Origin: Acephala macrosclerotiorum
Taxonomy: Eukaryota; Ascomycota; Leotiomycetes; Helotiales; Mollisiaceae
NCBI GenBank assembly: GCA_014904845.1
Contig: MU119278.1
Location: 6,780 to 70,779 of the forward strand
Length of the DNA: 64,000 nt
Direction of reading: 5' to 3'
The notes beneath the pieces were generated by a model. That model had not been told where the DNA came from and did not search any database. It was given only the letters and a program-made list of their open reading frames with translations. Below, piece by piece: positions 45,698 through 56,404 of this stretch. Both the position numbers and the translations under genes were made by a program. How positions within the stretch are numbered: the stretch's first letter is position 1; each line of letters opens with the position of its first letter.

Positions 45698-47600
45698 ATG
45701 TCAGAATCTGAACAGGATATATATCGAATAGCTGAGGGGCAGTACAAGTTCAGACACGAAGACATCTGCAAAGGCTTTAGGATAACGAAGGATCAGCTAG
45801 CCGTATTGCGGGCTGCATACAAGAAGATTTTGGGACGACACGGGTTGATGTTGAAGACTTTCAGGTCGCATCACGACAAAGAGTTGGGCAACATCGCGAT
45901 AGCGGACCTACGGGGAGAGTTTCCGAACCTTTTCGATAATGTGCCGGAAGATTGGGGAATTACCGTTTTGAGATTTCTGGCAGGGAAAATAATTAGCGCT
46001 GCGAAGCAAAACCGGAAAGATCTTGAAAAAAGACAGGATAAACAGGAACAGAAGGAACGAAGACGGGAAGGGGAACGAAGACGGAAGGAGGAACGAAGAC
46101 GGAAGGAGGAACGAAGACGGGAGAAACGAATACAGGAGGAGAGACTAACACACGAGCCCCCAACTTATGAGGACGACGACACGCGGAAAAGCACGACTAT
46201 AGCGGCCATTGCAACTCCACAAATGGCATCCTGCCGCAGCTTGGAGGGAGTGATCATCCGCGTACAGCGCGAAGGAGAGAGACATTGCTTTAGCTGCCGC
46301 CCTAGAGATATGGTGGCAGTCGGAAGAATTGTAAAAGACCATCTTGAGATAAAGGATATGGACTGGGACACATTTCACAGCCTTTTGGCCAACACTTGGC
46401 AATATAATGCGGCAATTGAGGATCTCGAATGGTCGTACCCTGATGGCATATTGAGTTGGGTTGGTGATACAATGACTCTGCAAGCAGCATTGGAGGTTAT
46501 GACAAGTAGTGGGAATGGGTATCCAACGTTTTGGATCAGCAGGCGAGGTGAGCTAGTTTGTCTACCATATTTGATTGTACTAAACTACAACAGAACCGGA
46601 CATTGAGGGAATAGTCCGCCTCGTTTCCCCAAGTCCAACGATTAGCCACACACGACTGCCATCGGCTTCCTTAAGACATTCGATCGAAGCAGCAGCAGGT
46701 GCTGTGAACAGTAATCCAATGGTTCAAGCTGGAATGCGCAGCGAGTTCCCCTTGCAAGAGGACTTTGTACACTTAGACAAAAGCAAGTTCGTCGAGGGCC
46801 GTGTAACAAACCACAACAATGCTGAAGGAACCACATCCGCCAGCAAATCAACATCTCGAGAAGATTCTGCACCGGAAAAATTTCCAGCTTTTTCCATTGA
46901 CTATCCTCAACCAAAGGAGAATGTCGCCCGACCAAAAGAGAAGGCTGGAGAATGTATTGTCCAGCGTGGAGATGGCCAGTGGGTTAGGCTTGTCTGTCCG
47001 AAGTGTCACAAAGGCAACTTCCTTAGCGCTCATGGTTTCATCAGCCATTGTCGTACTGTTCACAAGATCAAGCTCAGAACTACCAACGAAGCTGCCGTCA
47101 CATATGGTAAGCCTATCGAAGTCGGCGAAATTGGTGGTGTCGAGACAACAACCTGTCCCTCGAAGCTTCCCAAACATGGAGATCTAGGACAACCTGACTT
47201 GTTGCTACCAAATCATGCCGTTGATGCACCCATTCTTATTAGCGACGACGAACCCGACGATTCAACTATCCGCGTGAATACTGGATCTCGGGGAGACACA
47301 GAGGTTCAGCAAGTGGAGTCTATCCCTAGACCGAGGCAAAAATTTACTATCAAGATTCACAAACGACCTGCTGTTACAAGCCAGCAGCCTGTCGAAATCG
47401 ATGAGGTTGGTGGTATTGAGACGACCGACGAACCTGCCATTTCTACTATCCGTGCAAACGCTGGACCCCGCAGGGACTCTGAACCTCAGCCTGCAAAGCT
47501 TAGCTCTGGTTTGAAGCGGAACTACACTGTGTTAGTAGAGATACCAGCTCGAAAACGGAGTTGTTTTGGCCCAACACCATGGCCCAAACCTCCTGTCTAA
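45698..47600 (+). CDS. Coiled-coil and C2H2 zinc-finger protein (AHC1-like finger)
   Basis: Exons 45698-46547 and 46594-47600 (intron 46 bp, ACTAAAC branch); 618 residues. A helical N-terminus is followed by an Arg/Glu/Lys run (about residues 105-150, ERRRKEERRRKEERRRE) that should form a charged coiled coil, then a compact part (CFSCRPRDMVAVGRIVKDHL...TFWISRR). The C-terminal half has LVCPKCHKGNFLSAHGFISH-CRTVH from about Cys418. The spacing and the following NEAAVTYGKPIE match the finger of fungal AHC1-like and related chromatin-complex proteins, as far as I recall that family. Two diverged repeats follow (PIEVGEIGGVETT / PVEIDEVGGIETT and STIRVNTGSRGDTE / STIRANAGPRRDSE). It is probably nuclear. 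Confidence 0.75.
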
Positions 47601-48410
47601 GAAGTTACACAGCACCGTGGCAGCAGCGATGGAACTCTCCACTCCATCTACAGCCTCTTTTGGGCTTGGCGAGCCCTCGAACCCCTCCAAGGCCGTTCGA
47701 ATATTTTGAGGGCCGACTTTCCATGCTCTTCAGGGTATAATTTGTTCGATTTTCCTGTTTCCAGGGATGGATATTGGGATTCAACTATCGAAATCGCTCC
47801 GCTCCCCACCCTATCCCATAACATATTTGGTTTTCTCTGCTCTCGTGATTTTGGACGGTTGGGCGCATTTCCTCTTTCCAGAGCTCAATAACGGAGAGAT
47901 GGAAGAGTCCTTCAGCGTTTTGCGTCATGTTGCCACCTGAGGCACAAAAATGATATGCGCCGCAAGTCGCGACTTGCGGTTCGCAGCTGAAGTAGCCGGC
48001 TAGCTGCACCCATCCCGGTCGAAAGATTAGAAGCTGCCAAGCTGCCAAGCACAATCACGACTGGGATAAACCCGCACACTAAGATCTGCGGTAATCTCAT
48101 CTGCAGAATGACATCGACACGGCTCGTGCTTTAGCTCTCTAAAATCAAGGACATACCCCTGCAAAGTCCAGTACATCCAATTATCCAAATACCTGATATC
48201 GCTGACAGCGATCTTTCATATTATTGTCGTGTGGATTTCTTGGCTTGTTGCACGAAGTGAGCGTTTCTCTCTCTTCACTTTGAGCGAGTATTCACCTGTG
48301 TTTCCTGGTGTTATTACTTTAGAACTCTTCTACACGTGCTCCTTCTACGTTGTCGCTAGCTCTCTTCCCAATCAAGTGTTAGACAATAACTGAGTAAACA
48401 ACTTGCCACA
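47601..48410. other. Intergenic with 20-bp perfect palindrome; promoter of DUF2985 gene
   Basis: CCGCAAGTCGCGACTTGCGG at 47960-47979 is a perfect palindrome. 48240-48400 looks like a promoter and CT-rich leader of the next gene. No coding sequence is recognised. Confidence 0.5.
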
Positions 48411-48833
48411 ATGGCTCAGCCGGGCGTGTCACAACCTCCACCCTCATCTTTGACAACGGAGACAACAGAGAACCCGATTGTTGCAGTTGGGCGGAAGGTG
48501 AGGTCGGTTCTAGGCTCGCACCAACAGCCAAGTGTTCGAATCCTCCGCGAATCTTCATCAAATAGAGGTTCACGACGTGCGCTTGCATCTCAAGGTAATG
48601 CAGAGAAGTTTGGACCTCATCGAAATGCACAGGGACCCGAAAGTCGCGCAGAACTTGGCGAACACTCTGCTACTCATGCATCAGCCTGCTCTGCTGCCCC
48701 GAAAGGACACCCATCTGCAAATCGCATTGCCGGCTCTCAAAATCGGATGCGATCATGGTTCAGTCGTAAGGAAGATTCGACCGATGATAGGCCCTTCGAG
48801 CACGAGTATGACCCTGACACGGTCGACTTGCTA

Positions 48834-48942
48834 ATCGTGCACTATAAATGGATTGCACAACTTTAGCCCTTGATTTTAAACCTTGATCTCTAATTGGCTA
48901 AAGACTGTGCACTCTACTAATACGATTTTAGTACTAATACGA
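48834..48942 (+). repeat. Left terminal inverted repeat of the Fot1/pogo element
   Basis: Starts ATCGTGCACTAT. The inner 25 bp (48918-48942, TAATACGATTTTAGTACTAA then TACGA) are identical to the reverse complement of 51148-51172. The inner part contains two tandem ACTAATACGATTTT boxes, possible transposase binding sites. Confidence 0.8.
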
Positions 48943-48996
48943 TTTTCTTTATTACGAGAAAACGCGTTTTTTTCAAATTATTATTATATTTATAAT

Positions 48997-51078
48997 ATGT
49001 TCTCAAAATACGATTTAAACGTTGAGAAACGTATAATACAAATTATTGAAGAGTTTGCGATCGCGTTGAGTTTAAATTGGATCGATTTGATTGAGAAATA
49101 TAAGGTCTCGTATTAGTGGTTGATTCGACGGAAGAATGGTATATTCGCTAATAATTCGAATAGAGGACACAATAAATTGATTATAAATGAGTAAAAAACT
49201 GTTTTAATAGTTTATATTGATAATTGTGAACGTCGCGAATTCAATTGTAGATATCGGGATATTGAGAAGGCGGTGAAAAAGTTTTTGAAAAATGAGGACG
49301 GAAATCAAGTTAAAGATTTTTATTTTAATTAAATAGTACGTTTTTGTTTACAATATTTTGAGTTTAAAAAGCGTAAATTACAATTGATTGCGATAGAGAG
49401 AAAAACAGTACATAATATGGATGATATAGTGCAATAGTTTGAGGGTATATAAAAAGATATTAAAGAGTTTGATATTTGTAATAGAAATTAATTTAATATA
49501 AACGAAACGAGTTTTCGAATTAGTATAAACAAAAGCGAATTGGTTTTCGTACGATAAAATCGAGTGAAGTATAAAAAGGCTTTTATTGCAAATTCTAAAA
49601 ATAAAAATTTGATTACAATAGTGTATTGTATTTTTTCTATTGGATATGCGATTTCGATTTTCTTTTTTTTTGCGATAATATAATATATAAATAATTGGTA
49701 CGATAATGATTTCGATGGTAATATTTTTATTAGTACAATAAAAATAAAATATATTAATAATAAAAGTGTATTAAATTAAATTAAATATTTCGATCGATAT
49801 ATTAAATATAAAGTAAAAAGTAAATATAAATTATTTATTTATAATAAATATTTTATATATTATAATTACGATTTTTAAAAGTATTGTAAAAATAATAATA
49901 TTATTTGTTAAATTTTGTTTGCGTATTTAATGTATATTATATAATTTTTTGATATTAATTGTTTTTAGATTTGTAAGTATTTTTATAATCAAATTGTTAA
50001 TAATATTGCGCGTTTTGGAAATATGATTTTTAGAAAGGTCGATTTTTTGAGTTGTTAATAGAAGATTTACAATTAAACTTTCAAAAAATCTACGTATTAA
50101 AATGCGTTTCGTAAAACAAATTTCGTTTTTTGGAATATTAATTCAACTCTTATAAAAGTAGTAATATTCAAAGTTTTTAAGATTATAAATCAAAAGAAGA
50201 AATATATTTTACTATTTATTTCTATTAAAACGAAGATTGTTTCTCTCGAGAGTATACAATTTACGTTTAAATATCGTGTAAATATTATAGTTTATTGTGA
50301 TTTTATTTACGAGAGATTATATAAAAAAATGATTCGAAAAAATTTTATTATATTACGCATATTTAAAAACAATAAAAAATTAGTGAAAAATTTCGTGATT
50401 AAAGTTTAAATTAATTATTTTTATTAAAAGGAATTACGCAATTATATAAAAAAAAAAATTGTTTGCGTGAAACGAAAAAATTGCAAAAAAAAGCTATAAA
50501 AGGGTGAGAGAATAACAATAGTTAATATTTGTAAGAAGTAAGTAATCAAAAAAAAGAATAAAAAGAAAAAAGAGTAGAATAATAAAAAGAAAAAAGATAA
50601 AATCGCACGTAACAAACTCATTAAATAATTCAAAAAAACAGTACAAATTACTAAAAAGCGATAAAAAGTTTAATTAAATAATATCTATTGTAAAAAAGTT
50701 TATTAGAATAAATTAATAAATATTCTATATAAATTTAATTGATTTGCAAAAAGCGAAAATTTATTTATTAAATATTATTAATACACTCAATCAACTATTC
50801 CAAATTTTTATAGAAAGCAAATGTAATTAAAAATCAAAAAACCAAAAACTAACAACAATTATTTGAAAACTTTTAAAAACACTAAAATACTCGATCTATT
50901 TAATTTTTTCAACGTTAAAATAAATATACTAATTGCACGCGAAAAAATTATCAAATTAAGCGAATCGAACGAGATTAATAGCAAGTTCAAACGCGTATTA
51001 ATTGATAACGATTACTTTAACGACGAAACAACGTTAATAGAAAATGAAAATAATTTTAAATCGAATTTCTCGATGTAA
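48997..51078 (+). pseudogene. Decayed Fot1/pogo transposase
   Basis: From ATG 48997 the plus strand still reads as a pogo-type transposase between stops. There is an N-terminal helix-turn-helix (KYDLNVEKRIIQIIEEFAIA), then, from about 49490, NINETSFRI followed by NKSELVFVR, matching the first catalytic Asp box (D here replaced by N) of the DDE domain. WYDNDFDGN lies near 49700, FDRYIKYK near 49790, and NQTFKKS with NAFRKT near 50080. A C-terminal piece is open at 50863-51078. Many TAA/TAG stops stand where CAA, CAG or TGG codons are expected, consistent with RIP. No active product is possible. Confidence 0.8.
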
Positions 51079-51147
51079 ATATCTTATTTATATTACGCGT
51101 AATTAAAAAAATAAAATTTTTCGAAAAATAATCTCATCTTTTGGTTT

Positions 51148-51256
51148 TCGTATTAGTACTAAAATCGTATTACTGTGATTAATAAGCTTTAGCGAATCAG
51201 CGTTCAAAGTTTAAAAGATTCGCGTCGCTTATCTAAATCTAGAATAGTTTGACGAT
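51148..51256 (-). repeat. Right terminal inverted repeat of the Fot1/pogo element
   Basis: Reverse complement begins ATCGTCAAACTAT and aligns over its whole length with the left repeat, with shared blocks TTTTAAAC-TTGA and GCTAAAG and the 25-bp identical inner core at 51148-51172. Confidence 0.8.
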
Positions 51257-52976
51257 TAGATGTCATGGGCATGTACGACCGGCCAGATTTGAAGACAGCA
51301 GGCTAACTCCTTGCAGATCCAGAAGTTTCTACTCTGAGTACCCTCACCAATATTCAGAATTCACTCTTCGTTCCCTCCCTTGGGAAAATTGTAAATCGAC
51401 GACCTACATACAGGATTTCGGAGAACGAAGAAGAGACACGCACAATCGACAAGCTCAAAGCCTTGTTGAAGAAGATACCAAATGCAGTGACAAAAGGAGA
51501 GAAGGGAGAGAAGGACTCGATACTGGGTAGCGCACAATACGCCATCCTGCCAGATGGCGAAAAGCTCGAAGGCTGGAATCAGGAGGAGAAGGAAGAGCTG
51601 GATGATATGGTTAGACATATGCTTCATTCTCGACGAGCAAAATTCAAACGTTCAATGAAAGGCTTTGGGCAGTATGTCCGCCGACGTGAGTTCGTCCTTC
51701 AATTCGCCATGGAATTTCACTGACCGAAAGAATTCTTGCAGCTTTTGGACTGTTCATCACGCTTTATGCTACTTTGATCACACTTTTCGGCGCGGCATGG
51801 GTCCTTTTCCTCATTGGTTGGATCTCTTTAGGATCCAAGCAAGATTATGTTGTCAATGTTGTTGACAATGTTTTGGTCGCTCTCTTCGCGATCATTGGAG
51901 ATGGTTTGGCACCTTTCCGAGCAGTCGACACATACCACATGATCTATATTGCGCATTATCACAGAAAGACTTGGAAGAGACGCGAAAAATTCGGTCTTCC
52001 GGAATTAGCGGATCACAATGATCTACCCGATCAGCGAAAAGAAAACGTCAAATCCGCCGAAGTCGACCTTGAGAGCTTAGTTGCTCGAAGGGTGCCCCGT
52101 AGTCTCGCTCGAAGAATAGCACCTAGGATACCGAAGAAGATGGCTGGGAGAATGGTGGCTCGCAGCAGGACCGCCAACCCAACATACGAATATTCCGTCC
52201 TAACCGAGGAGCAGCAAGCCAAACTCGAATATCATGAGCGAAAGTTCTCCAAAAGCCACACCTTCTACAAGCCACACGAGACAGAAACGCACTATGCCTT
52301 CCCGCTCAAACTTCTCGTCGCTGTCGTCCTCTTGCTTGATCTCCACTCCTGCCTGCAGATCAGTCTCGGTGCATGCACATGGGGCATCAACTACCACAAG
52401 AGGCCGTTTGCCTTGACGACAGTCATTCTTTGTTGTAGTATTACTTGCAACATCATGGGCGGTGTACTCATCTCCATGGGCGACAAGCGAACCCGCAAGA
52501 AGGATGTCGTCGAGCGAATGATGCGACAAGAACTCACTTCCGAAGCAATAGAACAAATAAGAAATCGCCAGTTGAAAGATGCAGAAGAGCGGGGAGATAT
52601 TCATCCGTCTGTGAGGAAGAGGATGGGGGAGGAGAAGGAGGCGAAGGAGAACGAGGAGATCAAGAAATCGTGGAAGAGTGTCCCGTCTCTGCCGAAAAAG
52701 TTATTAGGAAAAGGTGAAGATCACAGACAGCCTTCGTTACCACGGGAGGCTCGGAGATCTGGTTCTAACGTCGCATTACCGGGCTCTGGCTCGAGCTCTC
52801 CTATCACCAGGAAGCCTGTGTCCAGGAGTAGCGCCGGGCTGCAGTCCGTTCAGGAAAACAAAGCCCTGCCTTCGCCCCCGAAACAAGCGCTGATGAGAAG
52901 GGAGGAGCCTCCGAAACACGACGCGGGGCAAAAGGTCATGAAATTTATTAGGAGAGCAGATTTGGATAGGAGTTAG

Positions 52977-53544
52977 ATGCTCACGCTCTTGTTAAGGCTC
53001 TGACCACCCTGTCATCTCTCCCATAATTCTTAATTCTTTGTCAAAATTATATCTGCTGGTTGTCTCATCGTTGTGGCTGAGTCAATTCCTAGTCGGTTGT
53101 GTGCGGATGTTCCTGCCGAAACATACCCTGGGCTGCTCGCAACTTTTTTCACGTTTGCACGTGATCTTCACCTATATTGGTTTGAGTCCTGGCTACTTTG
53201 AGCTGCTCTGACGAAGGAAGCCATATAGAGCCATCTTTTTATATTTCTTTGTCACACTCTAGCTGCTATTCATCTCTTACAAACACCAAGGTCGATCAAT
53301 CGAGTGGATGGCATCATACCTGCAGTCTGCAGATCAAAATCCTGCACAATTTTGAAAAACTTGCGAGCCATTTGTCTTCAAGTACCGCCTTATTCATTCC
53401 TCTCAATCTCGTTTAGGTCTACAAATACTCTGTTCTCCTCCGAGCTTCCAGCCAGTTCATCTTTATTTCCCTTTCCAGTCTCAATCGCAACCCACAAAGC
53501 ATTCTGGCATTGCCAACCACGGCATTATTTCTATTCTTACCGAT
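52977..53544. other. Intergenic; unresolved 5' part of the hydrolase
   Basis: The hydrolase below lacks a clear start and signal peptide. One may be hidden here: a hydrophobic reading (SILALPTTALFLFLPMC) occurs near 53490-53545 in another frame. I could not build a convincing exon. Confidence 0.3.
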
Positions 53545-55504
53545 GTGTCATTCGCAGTTCAGACGACGACAGCGAATGGTCTTGTTACTAATCCTGCAGA
53601 TGCATTCCCTCAGATAACGCCGTCGACCAGCCTCACCTGGAGTCTGTGTCTTGGAAACTTCGAGTGCGCCGTTTTGGATGTATATGAAGACTCTCATCCA
53701 TCAACACAACACCTGCGCTTGGCTAACAGTACTACTAGGTCCCTCTCGACTACAACAACACTTCCGGTACACGAGCTTTCGTCCCCCTTCTCAAGATTCC
53801 TGCAACCACAGCCCCCTACAAAGGAATGGTTTTAACCAACCCGGGAGGACCTGGCGAGTCTGCGATCGATGATTTCTTAAATAACGGAGCTTACGAAGCC
53901 TCCATCGTAGGCTCCAACTACGACTATGTAGCTTGGGAGCCAAGAGGAATTGGATATAGTATCCCTGCTACGAATTGCTCCTCCTCCCTTACACCAATAC
54001 CTGGCATTCAGAAACGCTCTGCCAGTCGAAGATCTAGTCAATTTGCCCATCTTACTGATCCCTTTTTGGGGAAAATATTTTTCGATGATGACTACGAAGG
54101 CGCCATTGAAGTTGGACAGACGTGCCAAACCCTCACTGGTGGAACGAATGACGCCGGCCCACACATATCTACGTTATATCTCATACAAGACATGCTCAGT
54201 ATCGTTGACGCCTACGCCTCCAGTCCCCAGTCCCAGGGCGTCGAAGACGCATCGCTCGTTAATTTCTGGGGTTTTAGTTACGGGACTTTCGCCTCGCAGA
54301 CTTTTGGCTCAATATATCCCGATCGAGTAGGACGATTCGTGATTAATGGAGTCGTGGACCCGGATGATTACCGATCTGGGAAGTTGCTGAAAAACTTGCA
54401 GCTTACGGATGAGGCGTTCTCGACGCATTTTGTTTATTGTCACCTTGCAGGTCCAGAGGTGTGCCCTTACTCTACGAGAACAAGTGCTTCTAATATCTTT
54501 GAACGGTTTGAAAAGACAGTGGAGGGGCTGGATGTTATGAAGGCAGAAGAGCAGGGATAGGGGAACGCGACTGCAGTTTCACTGGTGTTGGAGGGGTTGA
54601 AGCAATTCGCGCACAATGTTGCTTATGAGCCGATAGCTGCCTTCCCAACACTCGCTCCTATCTTGCTCTTCATAGAATCCGCTTCGACAAACATATCGAT
54701 GGATATTATTCAGCAGTTTGAATCACTGATTGAGAAGAATATCACGATTGCTGCCGAAGCGATAGAATGGACAAGAGCTATGGCTTGTTCGGATATGGGT
54801 AATGTATTGTTTAACTTTACTTTGGAGGAGCTGGCGAATGTTACAAGAAGGATGGAAGAGCAGAGTTATGTTGGCGGGGAGTTCTGGGCTAGCTTGGGGG
54901 TCGCTTGTTCGGGATGGGGGGTTGAGGGGAAGGAAAAGTGCACTGGTATGACTCCTTCTCCTTTATATTACAGGATCTCTGGCAGAATTTCTGAACTTAC
55001 GATTTCAGAGGCGCATTTGGTGGTGTAATGAAGAATCCAATGGTGTTCGTAAGCGACACAATTGATCCCGCGACGCTATACTACAAGTAAGTCTTCTGCT
55101 CCCCGTCCGCCCATATATCTCTCTCTGACAAAACCCAAATCAGCGGCATCAAAGGCACCCACCTCTTCCCCGGATCCGAACTCCTCCTCATCGACGGTGC
55201 AGGCGTACGTTCTTTCCCTTCCCATTCCTTTTCCGACCATCCCGACTTCCAATCAACCCAATTCAAATTGTTCATCCCTCCTCCATTCCAATTCACTTTC
55301 AAGTCCGGCTAACATGATATTCGGCAGCACACAACGCTAGGACCCTTAAACAAATGCGGCAACGCAAAGATCAACGCCTTCTTCCAGAACGGTACCTTAC
55401 ACGGAAACAACAGCTTTTGTGGGCTGGAGATGTGGCCTTTTAATATTACAATCACTGAGGGACTGCAGAATAGGGGTGAGGGGATGGGTTTGAGGATGGG
55501 ATGA
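53545..55504 (+). pseudogene. TAP-like alpha/beta-hydrolase with one in-frame stop; 5' end unresolved
   Basis: Readable exons: about 53545-53679, 53739-54945, 55011-55086, 55144-55204, 55328-55504. The oxyanion/entry motif GMVLTNPGGPGES, the nucleophile elbow GFSYGTF, the Asp region DTIDPATLYY and the His region HTTLGPLNKC are those of tripeptidyl-aminopeptidase-like serine hydrolases (usually secreted peptidases). NxS/T sites are frequent, which fits secretion. A TAG at 54558-54560 breaks the second exon, yet the same frame continues as GNATAVSLVLEGLKQFAHNV and all later splice phases fit. So this is either a recent nonsense mutation, a sequencing error, or readthrough. No ATG with a signal peptide could be tied to the first exon. 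Confidence 0.7.
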
Positions 55505-56404
55505 GAAGGTTGAAGGAGCAGATGGGAGAGACAGGTTGTAGTATGGAATGGAACTCCTTGCGGCTGCGGTGATCATTTTGGGAAGGCATTTCGAAGCAAG
55601 TTACGCAGCAATTCATCAGGTGGTGGACGAGGTGTCAACTCATCTCGGTGTCGAAGTCTAGGAATACTTTTCCCACCACCTTCGGAATAGACTCGTACAA
55701 TATGGAACTGAGATTGGAAATTCGAGATATAATCAATTTCTGTCTTTGCGAAACTTCTCGTGAGCCGTGCAGTGACAATCTTGTGTGGTCGTATGTGGCA
55801 GACAATGAGTATTTTGATGTACAAAACTAGCTGTAGCAGGCGATGTGAGTCTTTGTGTCGCTGGAGGAAGTAGTGGCCTGTAATTTAGTGATCCATACGC
55901 TAAAGTTTCAGGCTTGGAGGTCCCTGAAGGTCCCTGAACAAAGTAAGGGAGACGATTAGTGGAGTGTCGGCGTATTTTGAAGAGGATATTATTTAAAGTA
56001 TTTTAAGTATTAAAAGTTATAAATTGGAAAAGAGGTTGCGTTTTTAATATCAAAAATATAATTATAATTAATTAAATTTTAAATAACGCTTTGCACTAGA
56101 AATTATATTAGCCAAACGATGTTTTTCTTTCCTTTATCAAAGAATGACATTCAGAATAGATACTGCAAGCATTTATGGGAGGTATTTGGTTGTGACAATG
56201 TCCCAAGTACAATTGATTGTATTGAATCGTTTGTCCCGAAGAGGCCTAGCCGCCGTTGCCTGGCCGACGTGGCTCAGCCCAGCAATTGGTCGCGTCGCTT
56301 CTTATCTTCGTCTACGAGTCCACTTCCACGTGGATATTCGCAACATCTCCATCAGTTTGGGGCAAATACCAGATACCAATTACAATCCCTTTATGGATTT
56401 TGCG
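55505..56404. other. Intergenic with AT-rich patch; promoter of Aurora kinase
   Basis: 55975-56110 is strongly AT-rich with few G/C, like the edge of a RIP-mutated relic about 135 bp long. The rest has no gene. The kinase promoter lies at the right end. Confidence 0.4.

Larger units (their letters stand above)
48834..51256 (+). mobile_element. Fot1/pogo-type DNA transposon (Tc1/mariner superfamily), RIP-degraded
   Basis: 2423 bp flanked by TA on both sides (48832-48833 and 51257-51258). The ends are imperfect inverted repeats of about 109 bp (48834-48942 and 51148-51256) beginning ATCGT and sharing 25 identical bp at their inner edge. The interior is a wrecked transposase. Outer ends keep normal base composition; the interior is AT-rich. 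The insertion site lies exactly between two codons of the host gene. Confidence 0.85.
48411..52976 (+). pseudogene. DUF2985-type integral membrane protein gene, split by a transposon
   Basis: The two halves are 48411-48833 and 51259-52976. Exons after the insert are 51259-51268, 51317-51685 and 51742-52976; skipping the 2.42-kb insert the frame is continuous for about 678 codons. The left half ends EHEYDPDTVDLL and the right half resumes DVM/DPEVSTLSTLTNIQNSLF, the conserved DUF2985-family sequence. About four hydrophobic segments follow (FITLYATLITLFGAAWVLFL, VVNVVDNVLVALFAIIGDGL, LLVAVVLLLDLHSCLQISLG, TTVILCCSITCNIMGGVLI), then a long basic tail. The intron at 51269-51316 starts GC. As the DNA stands, translation from ATG 48411 ends at 48866 inside the insert, so the protein is cut before any membrane segment. 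The function of the family is unknown. Confidence 0.82.
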
